Positions 8,542 to 16,888 of a stretch of DNA of 64,000 nt are shown here, in pieces (positions within the stretch are counted from its first letter, which is position 1; each line of letters starts with the position of its first letter). The notes beneath the pieces are model-generated. The model was not told where the DNA came from. It saw only the letters and a list, made by a program, of their open reading frames with translations, and made no database searches. The position numbers were made by a program, and so were the translations under genes. Source of the DNA: AWTP1-13 sp963814055 (lineage in GTDB: Bacteria > Pseudomonadota > Alphaproteobacteria > Rhizobiales > Hyphomicrobiaceae); contig CAWFBJ010000001.1 of NCBI GenBank assembly GCA_963814055.1, positions 186,001-250,000 of the forward strand, in the 5' to 3' direction.

Positions 8542-9363
8542 TTACTGCTTCGTCGCCTGCCATGGCGCGCCGGCGACGCTGCCCTCGATCGTATTGCCTT
8601 TCACCACGCCGGTGTACTCTTTGCCGCCCGCCTTGAAGGCGATCCGATCGGCATCGAGCCTGCCGGTCGTGATCGGCGCAATGACATTGCCCGTTTTTAT
8701 CGTGCCGGCGAGCATCTGATAGGTCTGGCGCAGGGTCAGTTCACTGTCGCCCATGCGCCATGTGCCTTCCGCCTTGGCCGGAATGATCCAGAGGAAGGCG
8801 CGGCAGTAGGATGTGCATTCGCCCTGTGCTTCGACGGTCTGATCGGCCAACCAGTCACCCATGTCGAAGGTGTTGGACACCACGCGCGTACCGGGCTTCA
8901 TGTCGAGCAGGATGGGGCGCAGCTTGAGATTGAGGCCGGAGAGCAGGAACATGGTGACCACGGTCGCCTGCGAGAAATCGCTTTCGAATATGTCGCCTTG
9001 GACGAATGTGGCCTTGTCGGCGCCCTCCTTGGCTGCGTTGCGCTTCGACAGCTCCACCATATCGGGATTGTATTCGATGCCGTGCGCCTTGGCGCCGAGC
9101 TTGGCGGCGGTAATGACGGTGCGGCCATCGCCCGAGCCCAGGTCGATCACGTAATCCTTGGGCGTGACCTTGGCCATCTGCATCATGCGGTCGACCAGCG
9201 CCTGCGGGGTCGGCACCCAGATGACGTCCTTGCCCCGTTGTCCGACCTGCGGTTCAAAACTCTGCGCCGGCGCCGACGTCTGCGCCAGCGCGCCGCTCGA
9301 TGTGATATTGAGCGCGAAGCAGACCGCGACCACCGACCGAAGCAGGACGTTCGCCAATTGCAT
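8542..9363 (-). CDS. exported class I SAM-dependent methyltransferase-like protein
   Basis: A 273-residue protein. Residues 1-27 form a clear signal peptide (RSVVAVCFALNITSSGALA before the predicted cut). The next domain is a Rossmann methyltransferase fold: motif I VIDLGSGDGRT (72-82), acidic Glu97 in GIEYNP, and QGDIF further on. After it comes a PMKPGTRVVSN-like beta-strand and a lipocalin-like or beta-rich tail ending PWQATKQ. The combination is odd because SAM is cytoplasmic, so the signal may be an uncleaved anchor or the domain may bind something else. Two Cys (ECTSYC) could form a disulfide, consistent with export. Confidence 0.8.
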   Translation of the reverse strand: MQLANVLLRSVVAVCFALNITSSGALAQTSAPAQSFEPQVGQRGKDVIWVPTPQALVDRMMQMAKVTPKDYVIDLGSGDGRTVITAAKLGAKAHGIEYNPDMVELSKRNAAKEGADKATFVQGDIFESDFSQATVVTMFLLSGLNLKLRPILLDMKPGTRVVSNTFDMGDWLADQTVEAQGECTSYCRAFLWIIPAKAEGTWRMGDSELTLRQTYQMLAGTIKTGNVIAPITTGRLDADRIAFKAGGKEYTGVVKGNTIEGSVAGAPWQATKQ

Positions 9364-9604
9364 GACTTATCTCCATGTACGCAGCCGCCGTCTTGGCCCC
9401 CCTGGGCTCAGGGCGTAGCTGATAACGGCGCGCTCAGTCAATTCAGTGTCCCTGCGCAGGCGATCTGCCTGACCGTGAGTGTCGTCAGCGGAAAAAGTAC
9501 TTTCCAGTGATCCAGCCCGGCCATTTCCGCCTTGCCAAAATTTCGCTGACGCCGCTTCATGAGTCTGCAGAACAAAAGCAAATACGGCGGATCGGGAGGA
9601 AGAC

Positions 9605-10586
9605 ATGACGGCATGGCGCGCTGCTGCCGCGGGCCTGGCAATCTCACTATTGGCAACGACTCAGGCCACGGCGCAAGGCCAGACCGATTTCCCCAACCGG
9701 CGCATCCACGTCATCGTGCAATACCCCGCCGGGGGCATCGTCGACATCGTCACGCGTATCATGGCGGACAAGCTGTCCGCGCTCTGGGGCCAGCCGATCG
9801 TCGTCGAAGCCAAGCCCGGCGCCAACTCCAATCTCGGCACGGATTTCGTCGCCCGCGCCGAGCCTGACGGCTACACGTGGTGCTTCATGGGTCCGGCATT
9901 GATGGCCAACCCGCGCATCTATCCCAATCTGCGCTGGACGGAGAAGAGCTTCGTGGGCGTCGGCGTCACGGCCTGGGCGCCGGCGGCCATGACCGTCAAT
10001 CCAGGTTCGTCCGCCAAGACCGTCACGGAATTCATCGAACTCGCCAAGACCACGCCCGGCGGCCTCAACTACGGCAACGCTGGCGTCGGCTCGTCCGTGC
10101 ACTTGAACACCGCCATCTTCATGAACGGCACGCAGACGAAGATCACAAGCGTGCCTTACAAGGGGCAGCCGCCAGCAATTCTGGACATGCTCTCCGACCG
10201 CGTCCACCTCATGTTCGCGTCCATAGGGCTGGTGGCTCAGCACGTCCAGGACAACAAGCTCAAGGCGCTGGCGGTGATCGGCACCAAGCGATCGCCGCTG
10301 CTTCCGGACGTGCCGACCATGACGGAAGCCGGCTATCCGGAGATCAATGTCGTGCCCTGGTACGGCCTTGCCGTTCCGCGCGGCGTATCCCAGCCGATCG
10401 TCGAGAAGATCGTGGCGGGCGTCAACGAAGCCTTGAAGGATCCCAACGTGCGCATGCTGCTCGAGAAGCAGGCGCTGCAGCCGGCCGAACCCATGTCTTC
10501 GCAACAGATTGCACGAGTTGATCGCCAAGGATACCGAGCGCTACGCCAAAGTCATTCAGGATGCCAACATCAGGATAAACGAGTGA
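9605..10586 (+). pseudogene. tripartite tricarboxylate transporter (Bug family) solute-binding protein, one frameshift near the 3' end
   Basis: Periplasmic binding protein that captures a carboxylate-type ligand. A signal peptide (residues 1-24, ending ATAQG) precedes the Bug fold; FPNRRIHVIVQYPAGGIVDIVTR and the PDGYTW ligand loop are typical. A +1 base near 10508 (CAG-A-TTG) shifts the last 27 codons; removing it gives LHELIAKDTERYAKVIQDANIR and a stop at 10584-10586, the normal family ending. Without correction the frame runs on to 10675. No permease genes lie next to it, which is usual for orphan Bug proteins. Confidence 0.85.
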
Positions 10587-10614
10587 CGCGCGCCCGGCTC
10601 GCGCAACCGGCAAG

Positions 10615-10646
10615 AAAAAAGCCCGCTGGCGAAAGCCGGCGGGCCT
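10615..10646 (-). terminator. rho-independent terminator
   Basis: The stem GCCCGCTGGC / GCCGGCGGGC (10621-10630 with 10635-10644, one mismatch, loop GAAA) is flanked on its left by six A on the plus strand, that is, six T when read on the minus strand. It sits 25 bases after the small secreted gene at 10672-10800 and would end that transcript; it may also slow the convergent Bug transcript. Confidence 0.75.
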
Positions 10647-10671
10647 TGCATGTCAGAAAAAAAGAAGTGGC

Positions 10672-10800
10672 TTAGGTCTGGTGACCGCCACGGCCTTCCT
10701 TGTCGAGCTGCTTGATCGAGAAGGGCTCGGCTGCGCTCGCGGGAGCGACGACGCCAGCAACGAACGACAACGCGACAAGTGCGGATACGAGGATCTTCAT
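10672..10800 (-). CDS. small secreted peptide precursor
   Basis: A 42-residue product from the ATG at 10800, chosen because GGAG lies seven bases upstream. The first 24 residues are a textbook signal peptide (MKILVSALVALSFVAGVVAP then ASA-A), leaving a mature peptide of about 18 residues, EPFSIKQLDKEGRGGHQT. The gene has its own terminator, so it is a real transcription unit rather than random sequence. Function unknown; similar signal-peptide-plus-short-tail proteins occur in Rhizobiales as far as I recall. Confidence 0.65.
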   Translation of the reverse strand: MKILVSALVALSFVAGVVAPASAAEPFSIKQLDKEGRGGHQT

Positions 10801-11059
10801 GGTCATCTCCGAGGGTTTGCTTTGTTTCTTTAGTGTGGGGCTGCTTGCCCCAGCGACCGTGAGATGGGGAGAGCCGACGAAGCTAAAAGGCACCCTCACA
10901 GTGCTGTGATGAACAGTGATCACTCGCGCGGTACGACGCCTTGCCGAGCGATGTCACCAGGAAGACACCCAAGTCTCGGCCGGCGTGCTACACGCAAAAC
11001 TCAGCCGGCCTCATATTTTATCGTTTTCTGAAATCTATTAATTCGTGCGGGACCTCACC

Positions 11060-11152
11060 ATGATTGGACCAGGAAGCAATGCCTGGCTTCTCGTTGCCAC
11101 GGCAGCGCTCACTTTCCTGATTCTTTTCGCAGCGGCGTTTGCACCCGTCTAA
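11060..11152 (+). CDS. putative 30-residue membrane peptide
   Basis: Starts MIGPGSNAWLLVATAALTF and continues as one hydrophobic helix to TAA 11150-11152. A weak GGGA element lies upstream. The composition (Ala, Leu, Phe) fits a single transmembrane helix. Support is only composition and start context, so this may be chance. Confidence 0.35.
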   Translation: MIGPGSNAWLLVATAALTFLILFAAAFAPV

Positions 11153-11365
11153 GGCGCGCACGCGAAATTCTCGGTACCCCACGCGCCCTCTAAGGCGCGC
11201 TTGGGTTGGCCTGGTGTCCTGACGTGGCCGGCCTCGGCTGTGGCAGTCGATGCCGGGGTCGCTATCATCCCCGCGCCGGCAACATTTCGGTTGCCGAAGC
11301 CCACCCGTTGCGGGCTACTTTCAGGCGATGAAGCATCCGGGTGTCTTCAAAACAGGATTTCGAGC

Positions 11366-12118
11366 ATGGCGGTGCAGAAATTTGCGGCTGGCGGCTTTCG
11401 CTATATTCCCGGCGTCTTCCAATACTCTGCAGGAGTGGCGGCCCTGCCGGGTTTCGAAATCATACGCGTCCGGTTCATGACGCCAGTTCCGCTGGCGGAG
11501 GGATTTACTCGCATCGGCCAATACATTCTCGATGCCGGGCGCCCGCTCACGGCCTTCTGTGCTTGTGAACTGCGATCTCCCGCACCCTTCAGCGATGAGG
11601 GCTTCCTCGCTTTCAACCAGACCTACGTGACGACGCTCCGGCAGTGGAGCCTGCTGGACAATGGCGACAACCCCGTCGCCCGCAGCAATGTGTGCCCCGA
11701 GATCGCACCTCCGGCCACGCCGTCGTTCCACGCCTTTTGCTTTACCGTTGCGGCCGAAGGCGCCGCACCCACCTTCACCATATCGGGCAGCGGCGAGGCG
11801 CGGGAAGGCGGCGCGAAATACAGCGAGCGTACGGTGCGGCCTGGAGACACAAGTGCGGACGCCATGCGCGAGAAGGCACAGTTCGTTCTGGGCGAAATGG
11901 AGCGGCGGCTCGGCCTGCTCGGATTTGGCTGGGCCGACACCACCGCGACGCAAGTCTACACCGTGCACAACCTGTACCCGTTCATGGCCGACGAGATCGT
12001 GCGGCGTGGAGCGGGATCGGCGGGTTTGACCTGGCACTTCAATCGGCCGCCGGTGCAAGGCCTCGAATACGAGATGGATTGCAGGGGCATCCGGTGCGAG
12101 CGTGTTGTTGCTGGCTAG
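11366..12118 (+). CDS. CnbZ-like (2-amino-5-chloromuconate deaminase family) protein
   Basis: A 250-residue soluble protein starting MAVQKFAAGGFRYIPGVFQYS. The sequence RPLTAFCACELRSPAPF, the NPVARSNVCPE segment and the C-terminal ATQVYTVHNLYPFMADEIVRRGA are features I associate with CnbZ-type proteins, some of which act in degradation of aminochlorobenzoid compounds; most relatives are uncharacterised. Placement 155 bases ahead of a complete Liv-type importer suggests a catabolic role on the imported compound. The TAG stop is the first three bases of a fragment of the dispersed repeat. The family assignment is from memory and uncertain. Confidence 0.55.
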   Translation: MAVQKFAAGGFRYIPGVFQYSAGVAALPGFEIIRVRFMTPVPLAEGFTRIGQYILDAGRPLTAFCACELRSPAPFSDEGFLAFNQTYVTTLRQWSLLDNGDNPVARSNVCPEIAPPATPSFHAFCFTVAAEGAAPTFTISGSGEAREGGAKYSERTVRPGDTSADAMREKAQFVLGEMERRLGLLGFGWADTTATQVYTVHNLYPFMADEIVRRGAGSAGLTWHFNRPPVQGLEYEMDCRGIRCERVVAG

Positions 12119-12141
12119 AGCGCTCCGAAGCGATCCTGCTC
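12116..12141. repeat. fragment of the 150-bp dispersed repeat
   Basis: TAGAGCG at the left and CCGAAGCGATCCTGCTC (12125-12141) at the right match the two ends of the full copies, with the interior missing. The right 17 bases are identical to 186-202 and 59926-59942. The TAG is the stop codon of the upstream gene. Confidence 0.65.
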
Positions 12142-12272
12142 CAGGCATTTTTTTTCCGCTCTGCACTATAGGCCTGCGACGATCCGCGTTGACTCTGCCC
12201 AGGTGCCGCCGAATACTCGCCGCCAACGAAGACCAGCCGCAATGCTGGCACTCAGTCTCCCGGAGGAAACCT

Positions 12273-13586
12273 ATGAAAGTATCCCGCAGGTCGTTTGTTC
12301 AGCGCTCGGCCGCCACAGTGGCCGCGGCGAGCCTCGGCAACAGGTTCGCCGTGGCCCAGGAACCGCCGATCCGCATCGGCACTATCTTCGATCTCTCCGG
12401 ACCTTTCGCGGCCGCCGGCTCGGTACCATCGTCGATTGGCACGCAGATCGCCATCGATCTCGTGAACGAGCGTGGGGGGGTCGCCGGCAAATACAAGGTG
12501 CAGGCGATCAACGCCAACTCCCAAAGCAAGGCCGACGCCGCCATCAACGAGGTAGAGCGCCTGATCAACCAGGAGAAGGTCGACATCGTGGTCGGCGTGT
12601 ACTCCAGCGCCCATGCCGTGCCGCTCGCTGCAAAGATGCAGGAGCAGAAAAAGATTCTCTGGATCACGACCGCCGTCGCCACCTCGGTGGTCAAGGGCCG
12701 CAACCTCACCTACACGTTCCGCGCGCAGGTGCATTCCGACCAATACGGCCAGGCCTCCGCCGGATTTCTCGCCGACAACGCCAAGGCGAAGCTCGGCAAG
12801 GAGCCCGCGGACATCAAGGTTGCCGTCATCCACGAGGACGGACCTTATGGAGTCGGCGTCGGTGAGGCCGGCGAGCGCTTCGCCAAGGAAAAGGGCTTCC
12901 AGGTAGCGATGCGCGAGGGCTACTCGTCCGCGGCGCCCGACTTGTCCTCGCTGGTGACCAAACTCAAGCGTGCACAGGCCGACATCATCCTGCACACCGG
13001 CTACAACCCCGACATCACGCTCTTCCTGCGCCAGGCGCGCGAGTCCGGCCTGCGCTTCAAGATGCTGATCGGCAATGGTGCCGGCTATGCCCAGCTTGAC
13101 AAGCTGCGCGCCACGTTCGCCAAGGACATCGATGACTTCTGCAACATCGACCCGGTGCCGGCACAGCTCCTCAAGCCGGAGTCGCTGGCGCCCGGCCTTG
13201 GCGACCTCATCAAGATTATGGTGGAGCGTTATCAGACCAAGACCAAAGCCACCGACGTTCCGCCGCACTGCTCAATGGGCTTCAACCAGACCTGGACCCT
13301 GCTCAACAACGTGCTGCCGGTCGCCAAGGAGAAGTACGGCAGCTTCGATCCCGAGGCGGTGCGCAAGGCCGCGCTCGATGTCGACATCCCGGCGGGCGGC
13401 ACCATCCAGGGCTACGGCGTCAAGTTCTATCCGCCCGGTCACGAGCTGGCGGGCCAGAACGAACGCTCGACGCCGGTCGTCATGCAGTACGCGGGCGACA
13501 AGACGGCGGTCGTGTGGCCCAACAATATCAGGACCCAGGAGCCGGTTCTGCCACTTGCCGCCGCATCGCCTTACGCCATGCGCTGA
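12273..13586 (+). CDS. branched-chain-type ABC transporter substrate-binding protein
   Basis: Periplasmic binding protein, 437 residues, first gene of a five-gene importer. GGAGGAAAC precedes the ATG at 12273. Residues 4-9 (SRRSFVQ) look like a twin-arginine signal, with cleavage after FAVAQ. The type I periplasmic-binding fold opens PIRIGTIFDLSGPFAAAG and includes the GVYSSAHAVPLA ligand region, where Ser and Ala backbone contacts bind the amino-acid-like headgroup in LivK proteins. The ligand is not predictable; the preceding CnbZ-like gene hints at an aromatic or amino compound. Confidence 0.9.
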   Translation: MKVSRRSFVQRSAATVAAASLGNRFAVAQEPPIRIGTIFDLSGPFAAAGSVPSSIGTQIAIDLVNERGGVAGKYKVQAINANSQSKADAAINEVERLINQEKVDIVVGVYSSAHAVPLAAKMQEQKKILWITTAVATSVVKGRNLTYTFRAQVHSDQYGQASAGFLADNAKAKLGKEPADIKVAVIHEDGPYGVGVGEAGERFAKEKGFQVAMREGYSSAAPDLSSLVTKLKRAQADIILHTGYNPDITLFLRQARESGLRFKMLIGNGAGYAQLDKLRATFAKDIDDFCNIDPVPAQLLKPESLAPGLGDLIKIMVERYQTKTKATDVPPHCSMGFNQTWTLLNNVLPVAKEKYGSFDPEAVRKAALDVDIPAGGTIQGYGVKFYPPGHELAGQNERSTPVVMQYAGDKTAVVWPNNIRTQEPVLPLAAASPYAMR

Positions 13587-13589
13587 GCA

Positions 13590-14315
13590 ATGCTGACTGT
13601 ATCAGGTCTGTCGAAACGCTTCGGAGGATTCCTGGCGGTCAACCAGGTGTCCTTCGAGCTCAAGGCCGGGGAAATCCTCGGGCTCATCGGGCCGAACGGT
13701 TCGGGCAAGAGCACGACGTTCAATCTGATCGCGGGCATGCTGCGCCCGACAGGTGGTTCCATACGGTTCAACGGCAAGGAGATCGGCGGGCTGCCGGCGC
13801 ATCGGATCTGCCGCCTCGGTGTGGGGCGGACTTTCCAGATTCCGCGACCGTTCCGCAAACTGTCGATCCTCGAGAACGTGACCCTGGCCGCCTATTACGG
13901 CGCCGGCGGCCCCATCAGCCGGAGTGAAGCCCGTCTCCATGCGGAGGAGGCATTGGACCTCGTCGGGCTCCCGGCCGAGGAGACGGCCACGACGGACGGC
14001 CTCGGCGCCGCAGCGCTCAAGAAGCTGGAACTTGCGCGCGCGCTCGCCACCAAGCCCACGCTGCTGCTGGCGGACGAGAGCCTGGGCGGCCTCGACAGCG
14101 CGGAAATGGACCGCGCCGCGGACATGTTGCGCAACATCCGCAGCCAGATGGGCATCACCATCATCTGGGTCGAGCATATCATGGGCGTCCTGATGCGCGT
14201 CGTCGACCGTGTGATCGTGCTCGACCATGGAGAAAAAATCTTCGAGGGCTTGCCCGCTCAAGCCGCCCAAGATGCGCGCGTCACTGAAGTGTACCTGGGC
14301 AAGAGACGGGATTGA
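13590..14315 (+). CDS. livG: branched-chain-type ABC transporter ATP-binding protein (LivG-like)
   Basis: A 241-residue ATPase powering import. Walker A is GPNGSGKST (residues 33-41), the Q-loop lies in VGRTFQIPRP, and Walker B is LLLADESLGGL. The usual LSGGQ signature is replaced by LGAAALKKLELARAL, a divergent C-loop also seen in a subset of Liv ATPases. It starts three bases after the binding-protein stop and overlaps or abuts the next ATPase, so the operon is tightly coupled. Confidence 0.9.
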   Translation: MLTVSGLSKRFGGFLAVNQVSFELKAGEILGLIGPNGSGKSTTFNLIAGMLRPTGGSIRFNGKEIGGLPAHRICRLGVGRTFQIPRPFRKLSILENVTLAAYYGAGGPISRSEARLHAEEALDLVGLPAEETATTDGLGAAALKKLELARALATKPTLLLADESLGGLDSAEMDRAADMLRNIRSQMGITIIWVEHIMGVLMRVVDRVIVLDHGEKIFEGLPAQAAQDARVTEVYLGKRRD

Positions 14316-14320
14316 GCGGC

Positions 14321-15025
14321 ATGCTTTCCCTGCAATCCGTCTCTGCTGGCTATGGTTCCTTCCGCGCCCTGTTCGACGTCTCCCTCGGGGTCGAGGCGGG
14401 CGAGGCGGTGGGCGTTATCGGCCCGAACGGTGCAGGCAAGACCACGCTGATGCGGGTCATCTCGGGGCTCATTCCCGTTTCGTCGGGAGAGATGCGGATG
14501 GAGGGCCGATCCCTGGTGGGCATGCCCGCCTACGATATCGTCGGGCACGGCATTGCGCATGTTCCAGAAAACCGGCGCCTGTTTCCGCTGCTGAGCGTTG
14601 AAGACAACCTGCGCATGGGTGCCTTCATCCCCGAGGCGCGACGGCACTACGGCGAACGGCTGGCCTGGGTGTACGAGCTTTTCCCGCGTCTCAAGGATCG
14701 GGGCACGCAGCTTGCCGGCACGCTCTCTGGCGGCGAGCAGCAGATGTGCGCCATCGGCCGCGCGCTGATGTCACGCCCCAAACTGCTGCTGATGGACGAG
14801 CCCTCGGCCGGGCTGGCGCCGCTCGTGGTGCAGCAGGTGTTCGACCTCGTGCGCCGCATCCGCGCCGAAGGACTGACGGTACTCATCGTGGAGCAGAATG
14901 TGCAGCAGGTGCTCGACGTTGTCGACCGGGCGTACCTGCTGGAGGTCGGCAGCATCAAGCTCAACGGCACGGCCGCGGAATTGAAAGACAATCCGATAAT
15001 CCGCAAAGCCTACATGGGGCTCTAG
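14321..15025 (+). CDS. livF: branched-chain-type ABC transporter ATP-binding protein (LivF-like)
   Basis: A 234-residue ATPase. Walker A GPNGAGKTT, signature LSGGEQQMCAIGRAL and Walker B LLLMDEPSAGL are all canonical, unlike its partner. The family start MLSLQSVSAGYGSF fits the ATG at 14321; a TTG at 14312 inside the previous stop would add three residues. It probably forms a heterodimer with the divergent LivG-like subunit, giving one normal and one altered ATP site. Confidence 0.9.
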   Translation: MLSLQSVSAGYGSFRALFDVSLGVEAGEAVGVIGPNGAGKTTLMRVISGLIPVSSGEMRMEGRSLVGMPAYDIVGHGIAHVPENRRLFPLLSVEDNLRMGAFIPEARRHYGERLAWVYELFPRLKDRGTQLAGTLSGGEQQMCAIGRALMSRPKLLLMDEPSAGLAPLVVQQVFDLVRRIRAEGLTVLIVEQNVQQVLDVVDRAYLLEVGSIKLNGTAAELKDNPIIRKAYMGL

Positions 15026-15029
15026 GGCG

Positions 15030-15884
15030 ATGGACATCTATCTCGTAGAGGCGATGATCAACGGGCTGCTGCTCGGCGGCGTTCTCGCCTTGCTCGCTCT
15101 CGGCCTCAACCTCATCTTCGGCGTCATCGACGTGGTCTGGATCGCCTACGCCGACCTCGTCATGTGCGGCATGTATGCGGTCTACTGGTTCCACGTCTAT
15201 TACGGCTGGCCCATCGGGTTTGCCTGCGCCGCGGCCATTCTCGGCGTCGCCCTGCTCGGCATCCTGCTGCATCTGCTGATCATCGAGCCGATCCTGGGCG
15301 CCGCGCCGATCAATCAGCTTCTTGCCACCGGCGGCCTGCTGTTCTTTCTGCAGAGCTTTGCTACGCTTCTGTTCGGCACCGATTTCCGCAACATCGGCAT
15401 CCGCCTGCCGATCATCGAGATCGGCAACATCTTCATCAGCTACGCCCGCCTTCTCGCCTTCGGCATGGCGCTGGCAGGTGCCGTGGCACTGTATTTCTTC
15501 CTGCGGCGCACCTATCTCGGCACAGCCATCCGCGCCATCTCGCAGGATCGGGAAATCATGGGACTGATGGGCGTCAACGAGCGCAAGGTCTACCTCCTCA
15601 CGTCGGCCGTCGGCGGCGCGCTCGCGGGCCTCGCCGCCTGTCTGCTGGCGCTGCAGTATGACGTGCATCCCTTCGTGGGCAACACGTTCGGGCCGCTCAC
15701 CTTCATGATTTGCGTGCTCGGCGGCCTCGGCAACATGATCGGCGGGTTCGTCGCCGCCTTCATCATGAGCCAGATCATTTCCGTCGGGGGATACTACGCC
15801 TCGACGGAGATGGCCTACGTCCTCGCCTTCACGTTCTTCATCGTGCTCGTATTGGCGCGGCCACGCGGGATCCTGAGCCGATGA
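15030..15884 (+). CDS. livH: branched-chain-type ABC transporter permease (LivH-like)
   Basis: A 284-residue inner-membrane permease with about eight hydrophobic helices. NGLLLGGVLALLALGLNLIFG at the N-terminus and AISQDREIMGLMGVNERKVYLLT, the cytoplasmic coupling loop, are typical of LivH. GGLGNMIGGFVAAF near the end is the conserved C-terminal helix pair. Starts four bases after livF. Confidence 0.9.
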   Translation: MDIYLVEAMINGLLLGGVLALLALGLNLIFGVIDVVWIAYADLVMCGMYAVYWFHVYYGWPIGFACAAAILGVALLGILLHLLIIEPILGAAPINQLLATGGLLFFLQSFATLLFGTDFRNIGIRLPIIEIGNIFISYARLLAFGMALAGAVALYFFLRRTYLGTAIRAISQDREIMGLMGVNERKVYLLTSAVGGALAGLAACLLALQYDVHPFVGNTFGPLTFMICVLGGLGNMIGGFVAAFIMSQIISVGGYYASTEMAYVLAFTFFIVLVLARPRGILSR

Positions 15885-16888
15885 CCGTGCGGCGCATAGG
15901 GGGAATCCTTGGCCTCGCGCTGCTGGTGGCGCTGCCCTTGTTCGCGCCGACCTACTTCATGCACCTGGCCATCCAGATCCTGCTGTGGGGGTTCATTTAC
16001 ACCGCGTGGGCCTTGATGGGCCGCTTCGGCTTCGTCTCCCTGGGGCACGGCGCATTCCTGGGCATAGGCGCCTATGTGCCGGCCCTGCTCTGGAACTACT
16101 ACGCGCTAACGCCATGGATAGGCATTCCCATAGGCGTGTTGTTGTCCGCGCTATTGGCCGTCATCATCGGCTATCCGTGCTTCCGCCTGAAGGTCGTGGG
16201 CCACTACTTCGCGCTGGTGACGCTGGCGCTCGGGCAGGTCGTGCTGCTGTTCATCGTTGCCGAGCGCGACATCACGGGCGGGTCGCTGGGCATGACGCAG
16301 AAGTCCGCCGGCTACTCCTGGTACGCGTTCCAATTCCCGGACAAGACCCACTTCTATTTCATTGCACTCGTCGTTTGGCTGGCAGGGCTTGTCGTCTGGC
16401 GCAGCATCGACCGCGGCATCGGGCGCGAAGCGCTGGAGGCGATCTCGGAGGACGAGGAAGCCGCGGCCTCGATGGGGATCAACGTGTTGCGGGAAAAGAT
16501 GCGTGTCACGGTCATCAGCGCCGCGCTGACCGCATGCGGCGGCGCCCTGTTCGCCCAGTACCTTCTGTATCTCAATCCGGAAACGATGTCGGGCATCGCC
16601 GTGTCGCTGCAGATCGTATTCGCCGCCATTGCCGGCGGCATGTATTCCCTGCTCGGCCCGACGGTCGGATCGTTGTTCACGCTGGCGTTGACGGAAGGTT
16701 TGCGAGTTTGGTTCGGCACCAACTTCATCGGTGCCGCCAATACCATCTACGGCATCCTGCTCATTCTCTTCATCATCTTCATGCCGCGCGGCATCCTCGG
16801 CCTGTTCGAGACCGTGCGCGGACAGGGCGGCCGGCCTCAGAACGCGCGCACCGCCACCTCGGCGCCTTTGCGCTCGGCTGAAAGATAG
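15881..16888 (+). CDS. livM: branched-chain-type ABC transporter permease (LivM-like)
   Basis: A 335-residue permease beginning in the ATGA overlap with livH. Family features include GRFGFVSLGHGAFLGIGAYV and the coupling region EAISEDEEAAASMGINV. Its last 52 bases overlap, convergently, the 3' end of the oxidoreductase gene on the other strand. The C-terminal tail after MPRGILGLFETV is hydrophilic and may be partly an artefact of that overlap. Confidence 0.9.
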   Translation: MTVRRIGGILGLALLVALPLFAPTYFMHLAIQILLWGFIYTAWALMGRFGFVSLGHGAFLGIGAYVPALLWNYYALTPWIGIPIGVLLSALLAVIIGYPCFRLKVVGHYFALVTLALGQVVLLFIVAERDITGGSLGMTQKSAGYSWYAFQFPDKTHFYFIALVVWLAGLVVWRSIDRGIGREALEAISEDEEAAASMGINVLREKMRVTVISAALTACGGALFAQYLLYLNPETMSGIAVSLQIVFAAIAGGMYSLLGPTVGSLFTLALTEGLRVWFGTNFIGAANTIYGILLILFIIFMPRGILGLFETVRGQGGRPQNARTATSAPLRSAER

